Part shown: one piece after another, positions 10,420-20,543 of the stretch | Position numbering within the stretch: the stretch's first letter is position 1 | Layout of the letters: every line of letters begins with the position of its first letter | Assembly: GCA_030447415.1 (NCBI GenBank) | Contig: JAUJOZ010000011.1 | Span: 1-64,000, forward strand | Source: Thermomicrobiales bacterium | Lineage (GTDB): Bacteria; Chloroflexota; Chloroflexia; Thermomicrobiales; UBA6265 | Length of the DNA stretch: 64,000 nt | Direction: 5' to 3' | Notes under the pieces: model-generated | Database searches by the model: none | The model's input: the letters and a program-made list of their open reading frames with translations, nothing else | What the model was told of the DNA's origin: nothing | Translations under genes and position numbers: made by a program

Positions 10420-10940
10420 GCACCAACAGGTTCATCGCCGACCTGCTGGTGGCAGCGATGAACCCGTGTCCGTGCGGCTACTTTGGCGACCCGGTTCGGG
10501 AGTGCCGCTGCGCCGCCTCAGCCATCGCCCGCTATCAGAAGCGCATCTCCGGGCCCCTGCTGGACCGGATCGACATCCACCTCGATGTCCCGCGCATCGA
10601 GTACGAGAAGCTCGCCGAGAAGCGCGCCGGCGAGCCGTCGGCCGCCGTGCGGGGGCGGGTCGAGGCAGCGCGCGAGGCGCAGCGGCACCGCTTCGCCGGG
10701 ACGGGACTGGTGACCAACGTCGACATGGGGCCTCGCGAGTTGCTCGTCCACGCGGCCCTAGACGAGGCGGGCGAGGGGCCGATGAAGGCGGCGGTCAAGC
10801 AGTTGCACCTCTCGGCTCGCTCCTACCACCGCGTCCTAAAGCTGGGCCGCACCATCGCCGACCTCGCAGGCGAGGCGAGCGTCGCCACTCACCACGTGGC
10901 CGAGGCGCTCCAGTACCGGCCGCGCCAGCTGGCGATCTAG
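10420..10940 (+). pseudogene. 5'-truncated ComM/Mg-chelatase-like protein (C-terminal part only)
   Basis: [51 protein letters not shown]...[22 protein letters not shown]; upstream AAA+ region absent. Confidence 0.8.
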
Positions 10941-11113
10941 CGCTCCGGAGTCACGTCGCCCCGCTTTCGGCGTTCCTCAACAGATGCCACGTGCGGCTAT
11001 GCCCGCCCAGGCGGACGCTTGAGGCAGCGGGGGACCGTTGTGCGGTTGACGCAAGCCCGGTAAATCGCCATCATGCAGGGGCAAAATGCATCTTATGGAA
11101 GGTGGACGGCTCC

Positions 11114-13552
11114 ATGCCGAGCGTTTCACCCGCCCAGCGGCCCCGAACGTCGCTCCTCCCACCACCGTCGGTCGGGCGGGATGAGACCGCCCGCTTGCCG
11201 ACCGCCCTTACCCCGCTACTGGGACGGGAGCACGAGGTTGGGGCAGCGGGCCGTCTGCTGCTGCGGCCCGATATCCGTCTCCTCACCCTGACTGGGCCTG
11301 GCGGCGTCGGCAAGACCCGGCTCGGCCTCGAGATCGCGCGCGAGCTGGGGGGCGCGTTCGCCGACGGAGCTTGGTTCGTTTCCCTCGCCTCCATCAACGA
11401 CCCTGATCTGGTTGCTCCGACGATCGCACAAACACTCGGCGTGCTGAAAATCGGCAACCGTCCTCCGGTCGAGGCGTTGCAAGCGTACCTCGAGGAGAAG
11501 CAACTCGTGCTTCTCCTGGATAACCTGGAACACGTCCTTGAGGCGGTCCCTATGGTCGCCGACCTGCTGGCGGCGTGCCCAGAGCTAAAGATTCTGGCGA
11601 CCAGCCGTGCGGCATTGCGCCTCTCCGGCGAGCAGGAGTTCCCGGTACCGCCCCTCGGATTGCCGGACCCCGAACGCCCCCTGCCCGCCGTGGAGGTGGC
11701 CGAGTGCGGAGCGGTTCGCCTCTTCGTCGCCCGGGCGCAGGCCGTTGGGCCGGACTTTGCCCTGACCGAGGCGAACGCTCAGACGGTGGTGGCGATCTGC
11801 CACCGCCTGGACGGTTTGCCCCTAGCCATTGAGCTGGCGGCCGCGCGCGCCCGCCTCCTCCCACCGGCAGCGCTGCTAGCGCGGCTGGAGCGGCGGCTAC
11901 CACTGTTGACTGGCGGGGCGCGGGACCTGCCTGAGCGGCAGCGGACGCTGCGCGACGCCATCGCCTGGAGCTACGACCTTCTACCCCCGACCGAACAGGC
12001 ACTCTTCCGCCGCCTCGCCGTCTTCGTCGGCGGCTTTGAGCTGGAGGCCGCCGAGGAACTGTGCGGCCGGTGGATGGTGGGCGACGGATCCACCGCAATC
12101 GACCCAGAGACGCCGCCCCTCGGGTCCAATGGTTCATGCGGAGACATCCTCGGCGGCATCGCGACCCTGGTCAACGGTAGCCTGCTCCAGCGGCTCGAGG
12201 CACCGACGGGCGAGTCCCGCTTTGGCATGCTGGAGACGGTCCGCGAGTTCGGTCTGGACCGACTGGCGGCGAGCGGCGAGGAGGATGAGGCGCGGCGCCG
12301 GCACGCGGCGTGGTGCCTGGCGCTCGCCGAGGCGGCGGAGGAACCGGTCCACGGCCCGGACCAGGGGGCCTGGCTTGATCGGCTGGAGCGCGAGCACGAC
12401 AACGTGCGGGCAGCGCTCGCCTGGTCGCTGCAGCCCAGTCATGCGGACCCGGATCTCGGGCCACGCCTCGCCGCCGCCCTCTGGCTGTTCTGGGCCAAGC
12501 GGAGCCACGTGAGCGAGGGCTGCACCTGGCTGGAGCGGGAACTGGAGCGAGCCGGGGAGGTATCCGACCCGGTCCACGCCAAGGCGCTCCTTGCCGCGGG
12601 CGCGCTTGCCGGGTTGCACGGCGACCTGCCGCGCGCCGTCGCCCGATTGGAGGCGAGTCTGGCGCTCTGGCGGCAGATCGGAGCCACTCGCGGCATTGCG
12701 AGGGCGCTCAATCTCCTCGGGACCGCAGCCTTCGACGTGGCCGACTACGATCGGGCAAGGCCGTTGTTCGAGGAGGAGCTCACGCTGTACCGCGAGCAGG
12801 AGGACCGGCAGTGGATCGGCTTGGCCTCGAGCCAGCTCGGCGTGACGCTGGTTCACCTCGGGGACCAGGAGCGGGGACTGGCGCTCTGCGGGCAGGGACT
12901 GGGGCACCAGCGCATCGTCGGCGGGCGGTGGGGAGTAGCCCTCGGCCTTGTGTACCTGGCCGACGCGCTGGCTCGTGGTGGCGAGCGCGCTCGAGCCGCC
13001 AGCCTCTACCTGGAGTGCCTGCGTGGGTCCTCCTCGTACGGTGATCCGTGGAACGCCGTCTGGTCCCTCATTGGTCTGGCCGATTTGGCACGGGAGGAAG
13101 GGCAAGCGGAGCGAACTGCCTGCCTGGCCGCAGCGGCGGAGGTACTCCAGGAAGCGCTTGGCGTCGTGCTCCCGCCGTACTACCGGGAGCGGTTCGAGCG
13201 CGCGACCGTGGCGGCCCGCCGGACGCTGGGCGAAGCGGCATTCGCAGCGACGTGGGCCAGGGGGCGGACAATGACACCCACGGAGGTGGTCGCCGCCGGG
13301 GCGTCGCTGCAATGCTCCTCAGGGCCGGCCGAAACGGGTGCCCGGGAGCGGTCCGGACAGATGGGACTGACGGCTCGGGAGCGGGAGGTCCTCCGCCTGC
13401 TAGCCGACGGCCGCTCCGACCGGGAGATCGCCCAGACCCTGTTCGTCAGCCGGCGCACCGCCACCACCCATGTCGCCAATATCCTCGCCAAGCTGGGCGT
13501 CAGCTCGCGCGCGGCCGCCGCGGCTCATGCTATCCGGGGCGGCCTCGTCTAG
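11114..13552 (+). CDS. STAND-type ATPase with C-terminal LuxR HTH (paralogue of 7948-10398)
   Basis: [40 protein letters not shown]-terminal [44 protein letters not shown]. Confidence 0.92.
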   Translation: MPSVSPAQRPRTSLLPPPSVGRDETARLPTALTPLLGREHEVGAAGRLLLRPDIRLLTLTGPGGVGKTRLGLEIARELGGAFADGAWFVSLASINDPDLVAPTIAQTLGVLKIGNRPPVEALQAYLEEKQLVLLLDNLEHVLEAVPMVADLLAACPELKILATSRAALRLSGEQEFPVPPLGLPDPERPLPAVEVAECGAVRLFVARAQAVGPDFALTEANAQTVVAICHRLDGLPLAIELAAARARLLPPAALLARLERRLPLLTGGARDLPERQRTLRDAIAWSYDLLPPTEQALFRRLAVFVGGFELEAAEELCGRWMVGDGSTAIDPETPPLGSNGSCGDILGGIATLVNGSLLQRLEAPTGESRFGMLETVREFGLDRLAASGEEDEARRRHAAWCLALAEAAEEPVHGPDQGAWLDRLEREHDNVRAALAWSLQPSHADPDLGPRLAAALWLFWAKRSHVSEGCTWLERELERAGEVSDPVHAKALLAAGALAGLHGDLPRAVARLEASLALWRQIGATRGIARALNLLGTAAFDVADYDRARPLFEEELTLYREQEDRQWIGLASSQLGVTLVHLGDQERGLALCGQGLGHQRIVGGRWGVALGLVYLADALARGGERARAASLYLECLRGSSSYGDPWNAVWSLIGLADLAREEGQAERTACLAAAAEVLQEALGVVLPPYYRERFERATVAARRTLGEAAFAATWARGRTMTPTEVVAAGASLQCSSGPAETGARERSGQMGLTAREREVLRLLADGRSDREIAQTLFVSRRTATTHVANILAKLGVSSRAAAAAHAIRGGLV

Positions 13553-13817
13553 CTCGATGCCCACACCGCTCATGCCTCGTCCGTCGGTCGACCTGGCTCC
13601 GGTGTCGCCACGCGGCGTGCGAAGCCTCTGATCCTCATAGTGCGACCAACACGGCAAGGACGAGGCGTGATTTCATAGCGAAAAACCGGCCATGTCCCGG
13701 CACTTCTTGCGACCCGGCAAGCGCGCTGCCGGAGCGTCTGGGCGTGAGGCCGGGCGCGAGCCTCGGCGGGTGCCATCCGGACGCGCCGTGCGCCCCGGCA
13801 CGTCCGCCGGTCCGAGC

Positions 13818-14483
13818 TTAGCCGAGCCCTCGGGTGGGCAACCAGCCGAGCGGGACAAACAGGTGCGGCACGTCCCGCCGGTATCGGCGGAACGGCTCGC
13901 CGTAGGCCCGCTCGAGCCGGCGCTCCTCGTGCCAGGAGCCGAGGACCATGTACGCCGCGCCGGCCAGTCCGACGATTGCCCACTTGACCGTCATCGTCGG
14001 GGAGAGCCACCACACGACCAAGGGCAACGCGTTGTTGGGGTGACGGCAAAGCCGGAACGGACCCCGCCAGCCAAGGTCCGGCCCCGCCGACGGCGGGTGC
14101 TGTGCAACCATGGGCGGCCCGACCGGGCGGCCCGCCACTAGGTCCATGAGCTGGGGCACCCCGGCGAAGCGGGCGGGCCCGACATGGAGCATCACGGCGC
14201 CCGTGCCGAACACCCCGAGCACCTGTCCAGCCATCATCAATGCGCGCGGCCCGCCGCTCACACGGTAGAGACCACGGTCCGGCAACCGCCAGAGGTAGCC
14301 AGCGAGTAGACCAGTCGAGGCGGCCGCCACGGTGACGTACGCTCCCCGGTACAGTCCGTCGGCCAGTCGGGGTCCGGCCAGCGAGCGCACCACGCGCTTC
14401 GCCGGCACGGCCGCGAGCAGGCTGTGGGCAACGGCGAACAGCGCCAGCGCGGCGAGCGACCGAATGACGATCGAGCGGGACAC
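13818..14483 (-). CDS. NnrU / isoprenylcysteine methyltransferase-like membrane protein
   Basis: Multiple hydrophobic segments, FRLCRHPNNALPLVVWW, RRLERAYGEPFRRYRRDVP; GTG start with GGAGG upstream. Confidence 0.7.
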   Translation of the reverse strand: MSRSIVIRSLAALALFAVAHSLLAAVPAKRVVRSLAGPRLADGLYRGAYVTVAAASTGLLAGYLWRLPDRGLYRVSGGPRALMMAGQVLGVFGTGAVMLHVGPARFAGVPQLMDLVAGRPVGPPMVAQHPPSAGPDLGWRGPFRLCRHPNNALPLVVWWLSPTMTVKWAIVGLAGAAYMVLGSWHEERRLERAYGEPFRRYRRDVPHLFVPLGWLPTRGLG

Positions 14484-14675
14484 GAGCGGCCACCTCCAGG
14501 GCGACTTGCCGATCGCGACGGTCGGCACGCCGCTCCCCGCACGCGGCCTGCCAGGCGCGTGGGAGTGAAGAACGGGAACTATCGAACTCCGGTTGCGCGC
14601 GGGCGGTGCCCGGTGTAGCGTGCGTCGCACCGGCCGCCCCGGCGGCGCCGTCCAGACTGAGCGTGGAGGAGCGCC

Positions 14676-14939
14676 GTGGACCCACTCGACCCACCGCTCA
14701 CCTACCGGCTTGAGCACCGACGCGCGGGGGCGTGCGCGGTGCTGGCCCGGGAGGCCACCTACGCCGCCGTCGTCGCGCGGGTCCTCCCGCTGGCGGTCGA
14801 GCTGCGAAACCTGGGGGCGGAGGGAGAGCTGGTGGTCGTGGAGGAAGCCTTCGGCACCGACGTGGCCCGGCACCCGCTCTGGCCGCCGGACGTCCCCTTT
14901 GAGGCGTATCACCCGCGGCCGGAGTCACCCGACGCGTGA
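14676..14939 (+). CDS. Hypothetical protein (87 aa)
   Basis: Coherent ORF MDPLDPPLTYRLEHRRAGACAVLAREATYAAVV... Confidence 0.45.
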   Translation: MDPLDPPLTYRLEHRRAGACAVLAREATYAAVVARVLPLAVELRNLGAEGELVVVEEAFGTDVARHPLWPPDVPFEAYHPRPESPDA

Positions 14940-15116
14940 GTGTCCCGGGGCCATCGCCGGTGGGATGCGCGGGTTCCCAGACGGGTCGTTGGAAGCAACC
15001 GGGGATCGACACATCAAGCCGATCGCGCGCCCGATCGTTGCTGCTCGCTTTGGTGCGTGGTTCTCTTCCACTCGACATCCGGCGGAGCGCCCGGACGCGC
15101 TACGCTCCCCGTCCCG

Positions 15117-15864
15117 CTAGCGTCTGGAACACGCGCTCGACCGCCGCCTCCCCTCGTACCTCGGCCTCGTCGGCGCGGTGCAAGAAGGTCGCTGCCAACC
15201 CGGCGTCGGCCATGAGCCGGGCGTTGCCCCGGACGTTGAGCAAGGCGCCGCGCAGCGCGGCGCGGCCGAGGTGCGCGCCGATCGCAGCGTCGGCGAGCAC
15301 CTGCTTGTTGCCGAGACGGGCAATCCGCTCGAGGCCGTCCGCCATCTCGACGCACGCCTCCACCACGGCGAGGGGCACCTCCGCGGCGCCGACCAGCGCT
15401 TCCTGCATCGCGGCGCGTCGCCGGGTCTTGTCGGCTTCCGTCACCCTCGGCAGGACAGACGCCGTCGCGTACCGGCCATACGCGGTTTCGTCCGCGGCGG
15501 CGAGTGCGAGCAGGCGCGTCCGCAGGGCGGCCGCCCGCTCCAGCGCCGGGCGGAGCTCCCCTTCCGCCTCCGACGCGCCGGACCGGCCGAGCGTGAGGTT
15601 ACCGACCATCTCGGCGAGGGCCGCACCGAGCGCGGCGACTACGGCGACCACGCTCCCGCCGCCGGGCGTAGGTCGGCCCGCCGCCACGGCGGCGACGTAG
15701 GCGGCCACACCACCCCCCCTCGGCGCGTCCTGGACTTCACCTCCGTCGAGTGTCTCCGGCGATCCGGAGGGAGGTGGGTCCGGCAGCTTGCTCACTGTTC
15801 CTCGGCTCGGCCCGCGGCCGGTAGACGCAGTCAGGACGTTCGGGCGCGTCCCATCGCCAGACAT
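15117..15864 (-). CDS. Cyclodeaminase/cyclohydrolase family protein (FTCD_C/FchA-like); stop near 15100-15117
   Basis: VAAYVAAVAAGRPTPGGGSVVAVVAALGAALAEMVGNLTLG...ARLGNKQVLADAAIGAHLGRAALRGALLNVRGN. Confidence 0.85.
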
Positions 15865-16116
15865 TCGGTAAGGACACCGCGAGACGTGCCCGTCCCCAAC
15901 ACTACCCTAGGCTTCACGCCGACGGGGCACCCGGTCGGTCCCTCGCCGGAGCTTCCCGCTGCGCTCGCTAAACCCATCCCGTTGGCTTGAAGCGCGGCAC
16001 GTCACCGACGCGGCGGTCGCTCGGAGGCCATACGCTTCCCTCACGCGGGGCGTTGTGACGCGGACTGATCGCTCGCCGCTCGGTCGAGCGCCGGCCGTCT
16101 ACCCGCTGACCGTCGG

Positions 16117-16542
16117 TCATTGCTCGGTGATCGGTGAGGGCGCTGTGGCGAACAGCGCCTCCAACTCGCGGACGAAGCGCTCGTCGTCGGTGAACTCCAC
16201 CCGATAGGCCGCTTCGTCGCTCGTCGGCGCGGACGGGAGGACAAAGCGGACCCATCCCTCCTCCGCGCCGCGCAGCAGCAGGTCGGTGACGCGGGCCTCG
16301 AAGCGGTTGTAGGGCAGGTCCGGGGCGAGGACGCGATAGTACCGTTCGCCCATCCCGTTGCGGGTCCAGATCAGTCGCACCAGTTGTCGGTGCTTGGTAC
16401 GCAGATCGGAAGCAACCAGCTCGTTCGCCATCACGCCGCGGACGATCGCGGAGAGGCGTCCCATCTCCCGGGTTGGCCCGCCGCAGACCGGGCAGACGGC
16501 GTCCGGTGCCTCGGCGTGGCCGTAGCTGCGGCGGCCAGACAT
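16117..16542 (-). CDS. Hypothetical protein with CPxCG motif
   Basis: MSGRRSYGHAEAPDAVCPVCGGPTREMGRL...; possibly the 3' part of a longer frameshifted gene starting at 16918. Confidence 0.5.
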   Translation of the reverse strand: MSGRRSYGHAEAPDAVCPVCGGPTREMGRLSAIVRGVMANELVASDLRTKHRQLVRLIWTRNGMGERYYRVLAPDLPYNRFEARVTDLLLRGAEEGWVRFVLPSAPTSDEAAYRVEFTDDERFVRELEALFATAPSPITEQ

Positions 16543-16949
16543 CGCACCAGAGATACGATTTGGGACTCTTCGGAGCGGCCTTCGCGTTGGTCACGGCGAG
16601 CATCTCCTCACGCCGCTCGAACGGTGCGTCCTCTCGCCCGGATGGAGTCGATTGACCCGCCGCCGGGTAATGGTCAGGGCCGATGCCAAACCGATGGAGG
16701 CGGCGAGCGAGCGCCTGGCGTCGGATGCCGCGCTCCTCAAACCGGTCGGCACTGCCGCCGAGGCCGGTGTTGACGGCGCCCGGGTGCTCCCCGGTGCGGT
16801 CGGCCCAGACCTGAACGCGGTGCGTGAGCCAGATGCCGCCGAGCATCAGCACCACGGCGAGGACAACCTCGACCGTGTCTGCCAGAACCCCGAAGTCGGC
16901 CAGGTTGCGTACCAGCATGGCTCGTCGTCTCCTCGGCTGTCGCTTCCCG

Positions 16950-17210
16950 CTATTGGACGATCAATTGTCCCGTCATCAGCAGCTCGTGGCCCGGTACCGT
17001 GCAAACGTACTCGTACGTCCCCGGGGGCGCCGTCAGCGGGGGCGCCGCCACCGTCTGACTCGCCGGCATGTCGACCTTGTAACCGAGCGCCTCGATCGTG
17101 AAGTTGTGCACGGTCGGGTCGGTGTTGACCAGCGAGAACGTCACCGGCGTGTTGGCCGGGATGGTCAGCTCCTTTTGCACCCACTGGATGTTCTTGGCCT
17201 CCACCGTCAC
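16950..17210 (-). CDS. Cupredoxin domain 2 (likely a continuation of the upstream fusion)
   Basis: TVEAKNIQWVQKELTIPANTPVTFSLVNTDPTVHNFTIEAL...YEYVCTVPGHELLMTGQLIV; type-1 copper ligands H, C-x4-H-x3-M. Confidence 0.8.
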   Translation of the reverse strand: MTVEAKNIQWVQKELTIPANTPVTFSLVNTDPTVHNFTIEALGYKVDMPASQTVAAPPLTAPPGTYEYVCTVPGHELLMTGQLIVQ

Positions 17211-17229
17211 CGGCGCGCCCGCTGCCGGC

Positions 17230-17571
17230 GCGGCCCCCGGCGGCAGCGGGTGGAGCGGACGCCTCCGCGGCGGGTGGGTTATCGGGAGCGGGGGCCGGGG
17301 CGGCGGCCTCGGCCGAGACGATCAGTTTCCCGGTCATCAGCAGTTCGTGGCCCGGCACGGTGCAGACGTACTCATAGGTACCCGGCGGCGCGGTGAGCGG
17401 TGGCGACTGCGTCGTCGTGCTCGCCGGCATATCGACCGCGAAGTTGAGGGCGTCGATGGTGAAGTTGTGACCCGTCGGGTCGCTGTTCACCAGACTGAAG
17501 ACCACCGGGGTGTTGGCTGGGATGGTGAGCTCCTTCTGCACCCACTGGATATTCTTGGCCTCGACGGTCAC
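17230..17571 (-). CDS. Cupredoxin domain 1 (near-identical to domain 2)
   Basis: TVEAKNIQWVQKELTIPANTPVVFSLVNSDPTGHNFTIDAL...YEYVCTVPGHELLMTGKLIV; domain ends in an Ala/Pro linker. Confidence 0.8.
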
Positions 17572-18230
17572 CGGCGGGGCGCCCGCGGCGGCGGGCGGGG
17601 CCTGCGGCTGTCCGGTCTGCGCGTCACTGGCGGGCGAGGCGACGGGGACGCCGCCTGCCCGGACCCGATGTCCTCCTGGGCGGCGGCGCGCTGCCCGGTC
17701 GCCGCCGCGGCGGCGACCGGGGGCGGTTGGGGCGTTGGGTAGCCGCCGTAGGTCTCGATTGCCTCGTTGTAGACCTCGTCCCAGTCGACGTTCTGGATCA
17801 TCAGGATGAGCTCTTCGATCTGCTCATCGTTGAGGCGGTTGTCGCCCTCGATGCCCCAAGCCGGCATCTGGCCGCGGCCATAGTGAAGCACGTCGTGGAT
17901 GGCGTCGTAGCGTTGCTTGCGAATGGTCGGGTCCTGGCTCTGGTTGAGCTCCTGGGCTCGCCGCCCCGCCTCAGTCATCCCACCGAGTGGTAGGCCAATC
18001 CGGCCGGTGCCCTGCTCGCCCGGTGTCGTCAGTCCCTCGCCGCCCGGGCCGTGGCAAGCCACGCAGTTGGCGATGTAGGTGTCGATGGCGCGCTCGATGG
18101 CGACCTCTTCCTGCTCGTCCAGCTCGTCGTCGCGGCGGTTCCCCTCATTCGCCAATAAGACGACGAGGAGCGTGGCGAGCGCCACCAAGCCCACGATGAC
18201 GGTCGTCGCCAGCTTCTGGACTGCCCCCAC
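17568..18230 (-). CDS. Membrane-anchored c-type cytochrome
   Basis: N-terminal TM; heme motif CVACH (NCVACHGPGGEG); distal Met candidate GQMPAWG; next to Rieske and cyt b genes. Confidence 0.85.
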   Translation of the reverse strand: MGAVQKLATTVIVGLVALATLLVVLLANEGNRRDDELDEQEEVAIERAIDTYIANCVACHGPGGEGLTTPGEQGTGRIGLPLGGMTEAGRRAQELNQSQDPTIRKQRYDAIHDVLHYGRGQMPAWGIEGDNRLNDEQIEELILMIQNVDWDEVYNEAIETYGGYPTPQPPPVAAAAATGQRAAAQEDIGSGQAASPSPRPPVTRRPDSRRPRPPPRAPRR

Positions 18231-18266
18231 GCTCGCGCTCCCCTGCTACCCGCCGTCCGCCCGCGC

Positions 18267-18860
18267 TTATGCCTGGTACGGGACCGCCTGCTCCGGCGCG
18301 TACGCCGAGCGCTGAATGCCGTCTGGCGAGGTCTGGACGTGGACCGTGCCGTCGGCGTCCACCCGCACCGCGAAGAGGTCCATCGGCCGCGGCGCGGGAC
18401 CACCGGTCCGCTCGCCGTTGTAGTTGTACTGGCTGCCGTGGCACGGGCACTGATACGCGGTCGGCGCGTCGGGCGGGCCGACCCACGGCACCTTGCACCC
18501 GAGATGCGGGCACTTGGTGTACATCGCAAGCAGCCCGTCCTGGTTGTGGGCCAGGAAGAACCGTCCCTCGGTCGACTCGAACGGCGGGGCGCCGACAGCC
18601 GGCACCTCCGAGGGGGGCACGGCGATCTCACTGCCGAAGGCGCCGGTCTTGTTCGGCCACCAGAACCAGAGGAACCCGCCCACCGCCTCCGCCAGCACGA
18701 CCCCTGTCGCGCCGAGAGCTGCATTGCGCACGAACGAGCGACGGGTGGCCCGCCGCCCGGTGCGCGACGGAGCGACGTGCAGCCGGGCTAGCAGCGCCGC
18801 CAGGCGCGCCACGGCCCCTCCGAGGACCAGGCCCAGGATGGTGCGGAAGACCGGGATCAT
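18267..18860 (-). CDS. Rieske [2Fe-2S] subunit of cytochrome bc/b6f-type complex
   Basis: TM segment plus CPHLGCKV...CPCHGSQYNYNGE. Confidence 0.93.
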   Translation of the reverse strand: MIPVFRTILGLVLGGAVARLAALLARLHVAPSRTGRRATRRSFVRNAALGATGVVLAEAVGGFLWFWWPNKTGAFGSEIAVPPSEVPAVGAPPFESTEGRFFLAHNQDGLLAMYTKCPHLGCKVPWVGPPDAPTAYQCPCHGSQYNYNGERTGGPAPRPMDLFAVRVDADGTVHVQTSPDGIQRSAYAPEQAVPYQA

Positions 18861-18933
18861 AGGGTACCGTCCTTATCCTGCCTTATCTTGCGTCGCGGTC
18901 TCGACCGGCATGGGTTCGGACCGCACTCGGTGG

Positions 18934-19728
18934 CTAATGGTGCTCCAGCGGCAGATCCCATGGCCAATACAGGTCCTGGCCCGGGCCGCGGAACGACGTG
19001 CCGCTAATCGTGAGCACGATGTAGGTGACGACGAAGCCGGTGAAGAGGGCGATGATCATCTCCCGCCGGGTCGGCCGGAAGATGCGCTGCACAAGACCCA
19101 CCAACAGGACGATGAAGAAGAGCATGATCGCGGTCGGCAAGGCCTGGTTGTAGATGTACTCCGGCGCTCCCACCTCGTCCTTGAGGAATGCACCGATCCC
19201 GAAGTTGGTGCGCTTTGGACCAACAACCTCGTCAAGGTAGATCAGCGCCGCCTGCACGACCACGGTGTAGAGGGCGGTGAAGCCGATGATGCGGCGGCCC
19301 TTGGCCGAGGTGCCAAGGATGCCAACCCCGAGCGGGCTGCGATCGATGTAGGGAATGGCGGCGATGGCGCCGAGCGCGATCGTCGGCACGATCACCCCCG
19401 CCAGGCCCGCGTTCATGTGCAGGAGCAGCTCCTGCAGGTTGAGGAAGTACCACGGCGCCTTGGAGGGGTTCGGCGTCTGGTTGGGGTTCGCCCGCGCCGT
19501 TAGCGGCGCGTTGACGAGCACGGAGAGCGCGACCAGCAGCAGGAGGAAAACGGTCGCCGAGACTGCCTCGACCACCACCAGCGAGGGCCAGACCATCACC
19601 TCGTCTTCGGCGAGGTCGGTCGGGCGGGCCATCGCCCGGCCACGAACCAGCTCCAGCAATCGCTGACGCTTCGCCTCGTCGATGGGGGCGTACCCCTGTC
19701 CCGGTTGTCGCTCCGCGAGCTCAGCCAT
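18934..19728 (-). CDS. Cytochrome b C-terminal subunit (subunit IV/PetD-like)
   Basis: PSKAPWYFLNLQELLLHMN (Qo PEWY-like position), several TM segments, terminal GPGQDLYWPWDLPLEHH. Confidence 0.9.
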   Translation of the reverse strand: MAELAERQPGQGYAPIDEAKRQRLLELVRGRAMARPTDLAEDEVMVWPSLVVVEAVSATVFLLLLVALSVLVNAPLTARANPNQTPNPSKAPWYFLNLQELLLHMNAGLAGVIVPTIALGAIAAIPYIDRSPLGVGILGTSAKGRRIIGFTALYTVVVQAALIYLDEVVGPKRTNFGIGAFLKDEVGAPEYIYNQALPTAIMLFFIVLLVGLVQRIFRPTRREMIIALFTGFVVTYIVLTISGTSFRGPGQDLYWPWDLPLEHH

Positions 19729-19814
19729 ATCCGCTCTCCCCGCGCGTTACATCGTTACGCCGTCTAGGGGAAGGACGCAGCACGCAGCGCCCCTACCGTT
19801 CTTCCGACCGCGGC

Positions 19815-20543
19815 CTAAAGCGGCCCCGAGATGCCGCCGTCCTTGCGAATCCGCCAGAAGTGGACCGCCATCAAGAAGGCAGCCACGAGTGGCAGGAAGA
19901 TGACGTGCAGCGTGTAGAACCGCAGCAGCGCATTCTGCCCGATCGTGTAGTCGCCGACGAGGAGGAAGTTCACGTACTGGCCGAGGAAGGGCGCCGCGCC
20001 GCCGATGTTTGTGCCGACCGTGATCGCCCAGAGCGCCAGCTGGTCCCACGGCAGGAGGTAGCCGGTGAAGGAGAGGAGGAAGGTGGTCACCAGCAGCAGC
20101 ACGCCGACCACCCAGTTGAACTCCCGCGGTGGCTTGTACGACCCGGTGTAGAAGACGCGGCACATGTGGAGAAAGACGGCGATGACCATCCCTTGGGCCG
20201 CCCAGCGGTGCATGTTCCGCATCAGCTGGCCGAAGGTAACGCTTGCCTCAATGTCCTTCATGCTCTGGTACGCACCCGCCTCGGAGGGGAGGTAGTAGAA
20301 CATCAGGAGGACGCCGGTCATGACGAGGACGAGGAACATGAAGAACGACAGGCCGCCCAGGCAGAAGGTGTAGGTCACCTTCGTGGCGTACCGCTTGATC
20401 TTCACTGGGTGGATATGGAGGAAGACGTTGCTGGCGATGATCAGCGCCTGGTTGCGCTGGGTATCCGGGTAGCCATGCCGGACGACTGACCGCCAGAGCG
20501 CCGACCCCGTAATGCGGTCGGCCAGCGTCTGCTCCCGCCTCAT
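19815..20543 (-). CDS. Cytochrome b6-like N-terminal subunit (PetB-like)
   Basis: NMHRWAAQGMVIAVFLHMCRVFYTGSYKPPREFNWVVGVLLL and LHVIFLPLVAAFLMAVHFWRIRKDGG; heme-ligand His pairs. Confidence 0.93.
   Translation of the reverse strand: MRREQTLADRITGSALWRSVVRHGYPDTQRNQALIIASNVFLHIHPVKIKRYATKVTYTFCLGGLSFFMFLVLVMTGVLLMFYYLPSEAGAYQSMKDIEASVTFGQLMRNMHRWAAQGMVIAVFLHMCRVFYTGSYKPPREFNWVVGVLLLVTTFLLSFTGYLLPWDQLALWAITVGTNIGGAAPFLGQYVNFLLVGDYTIGQNALLRFYTLHVIFLPLVAAFLMAVHFWRIRKDGGISGPL

Noticed and set aside
7960-10461. 833-aa ORF on the plus strand
   Set aside because: Antisense shadow of the LuxR-ATPase gene (7948-10398, minus); Arg/Gly/Pro-rich with no domain.
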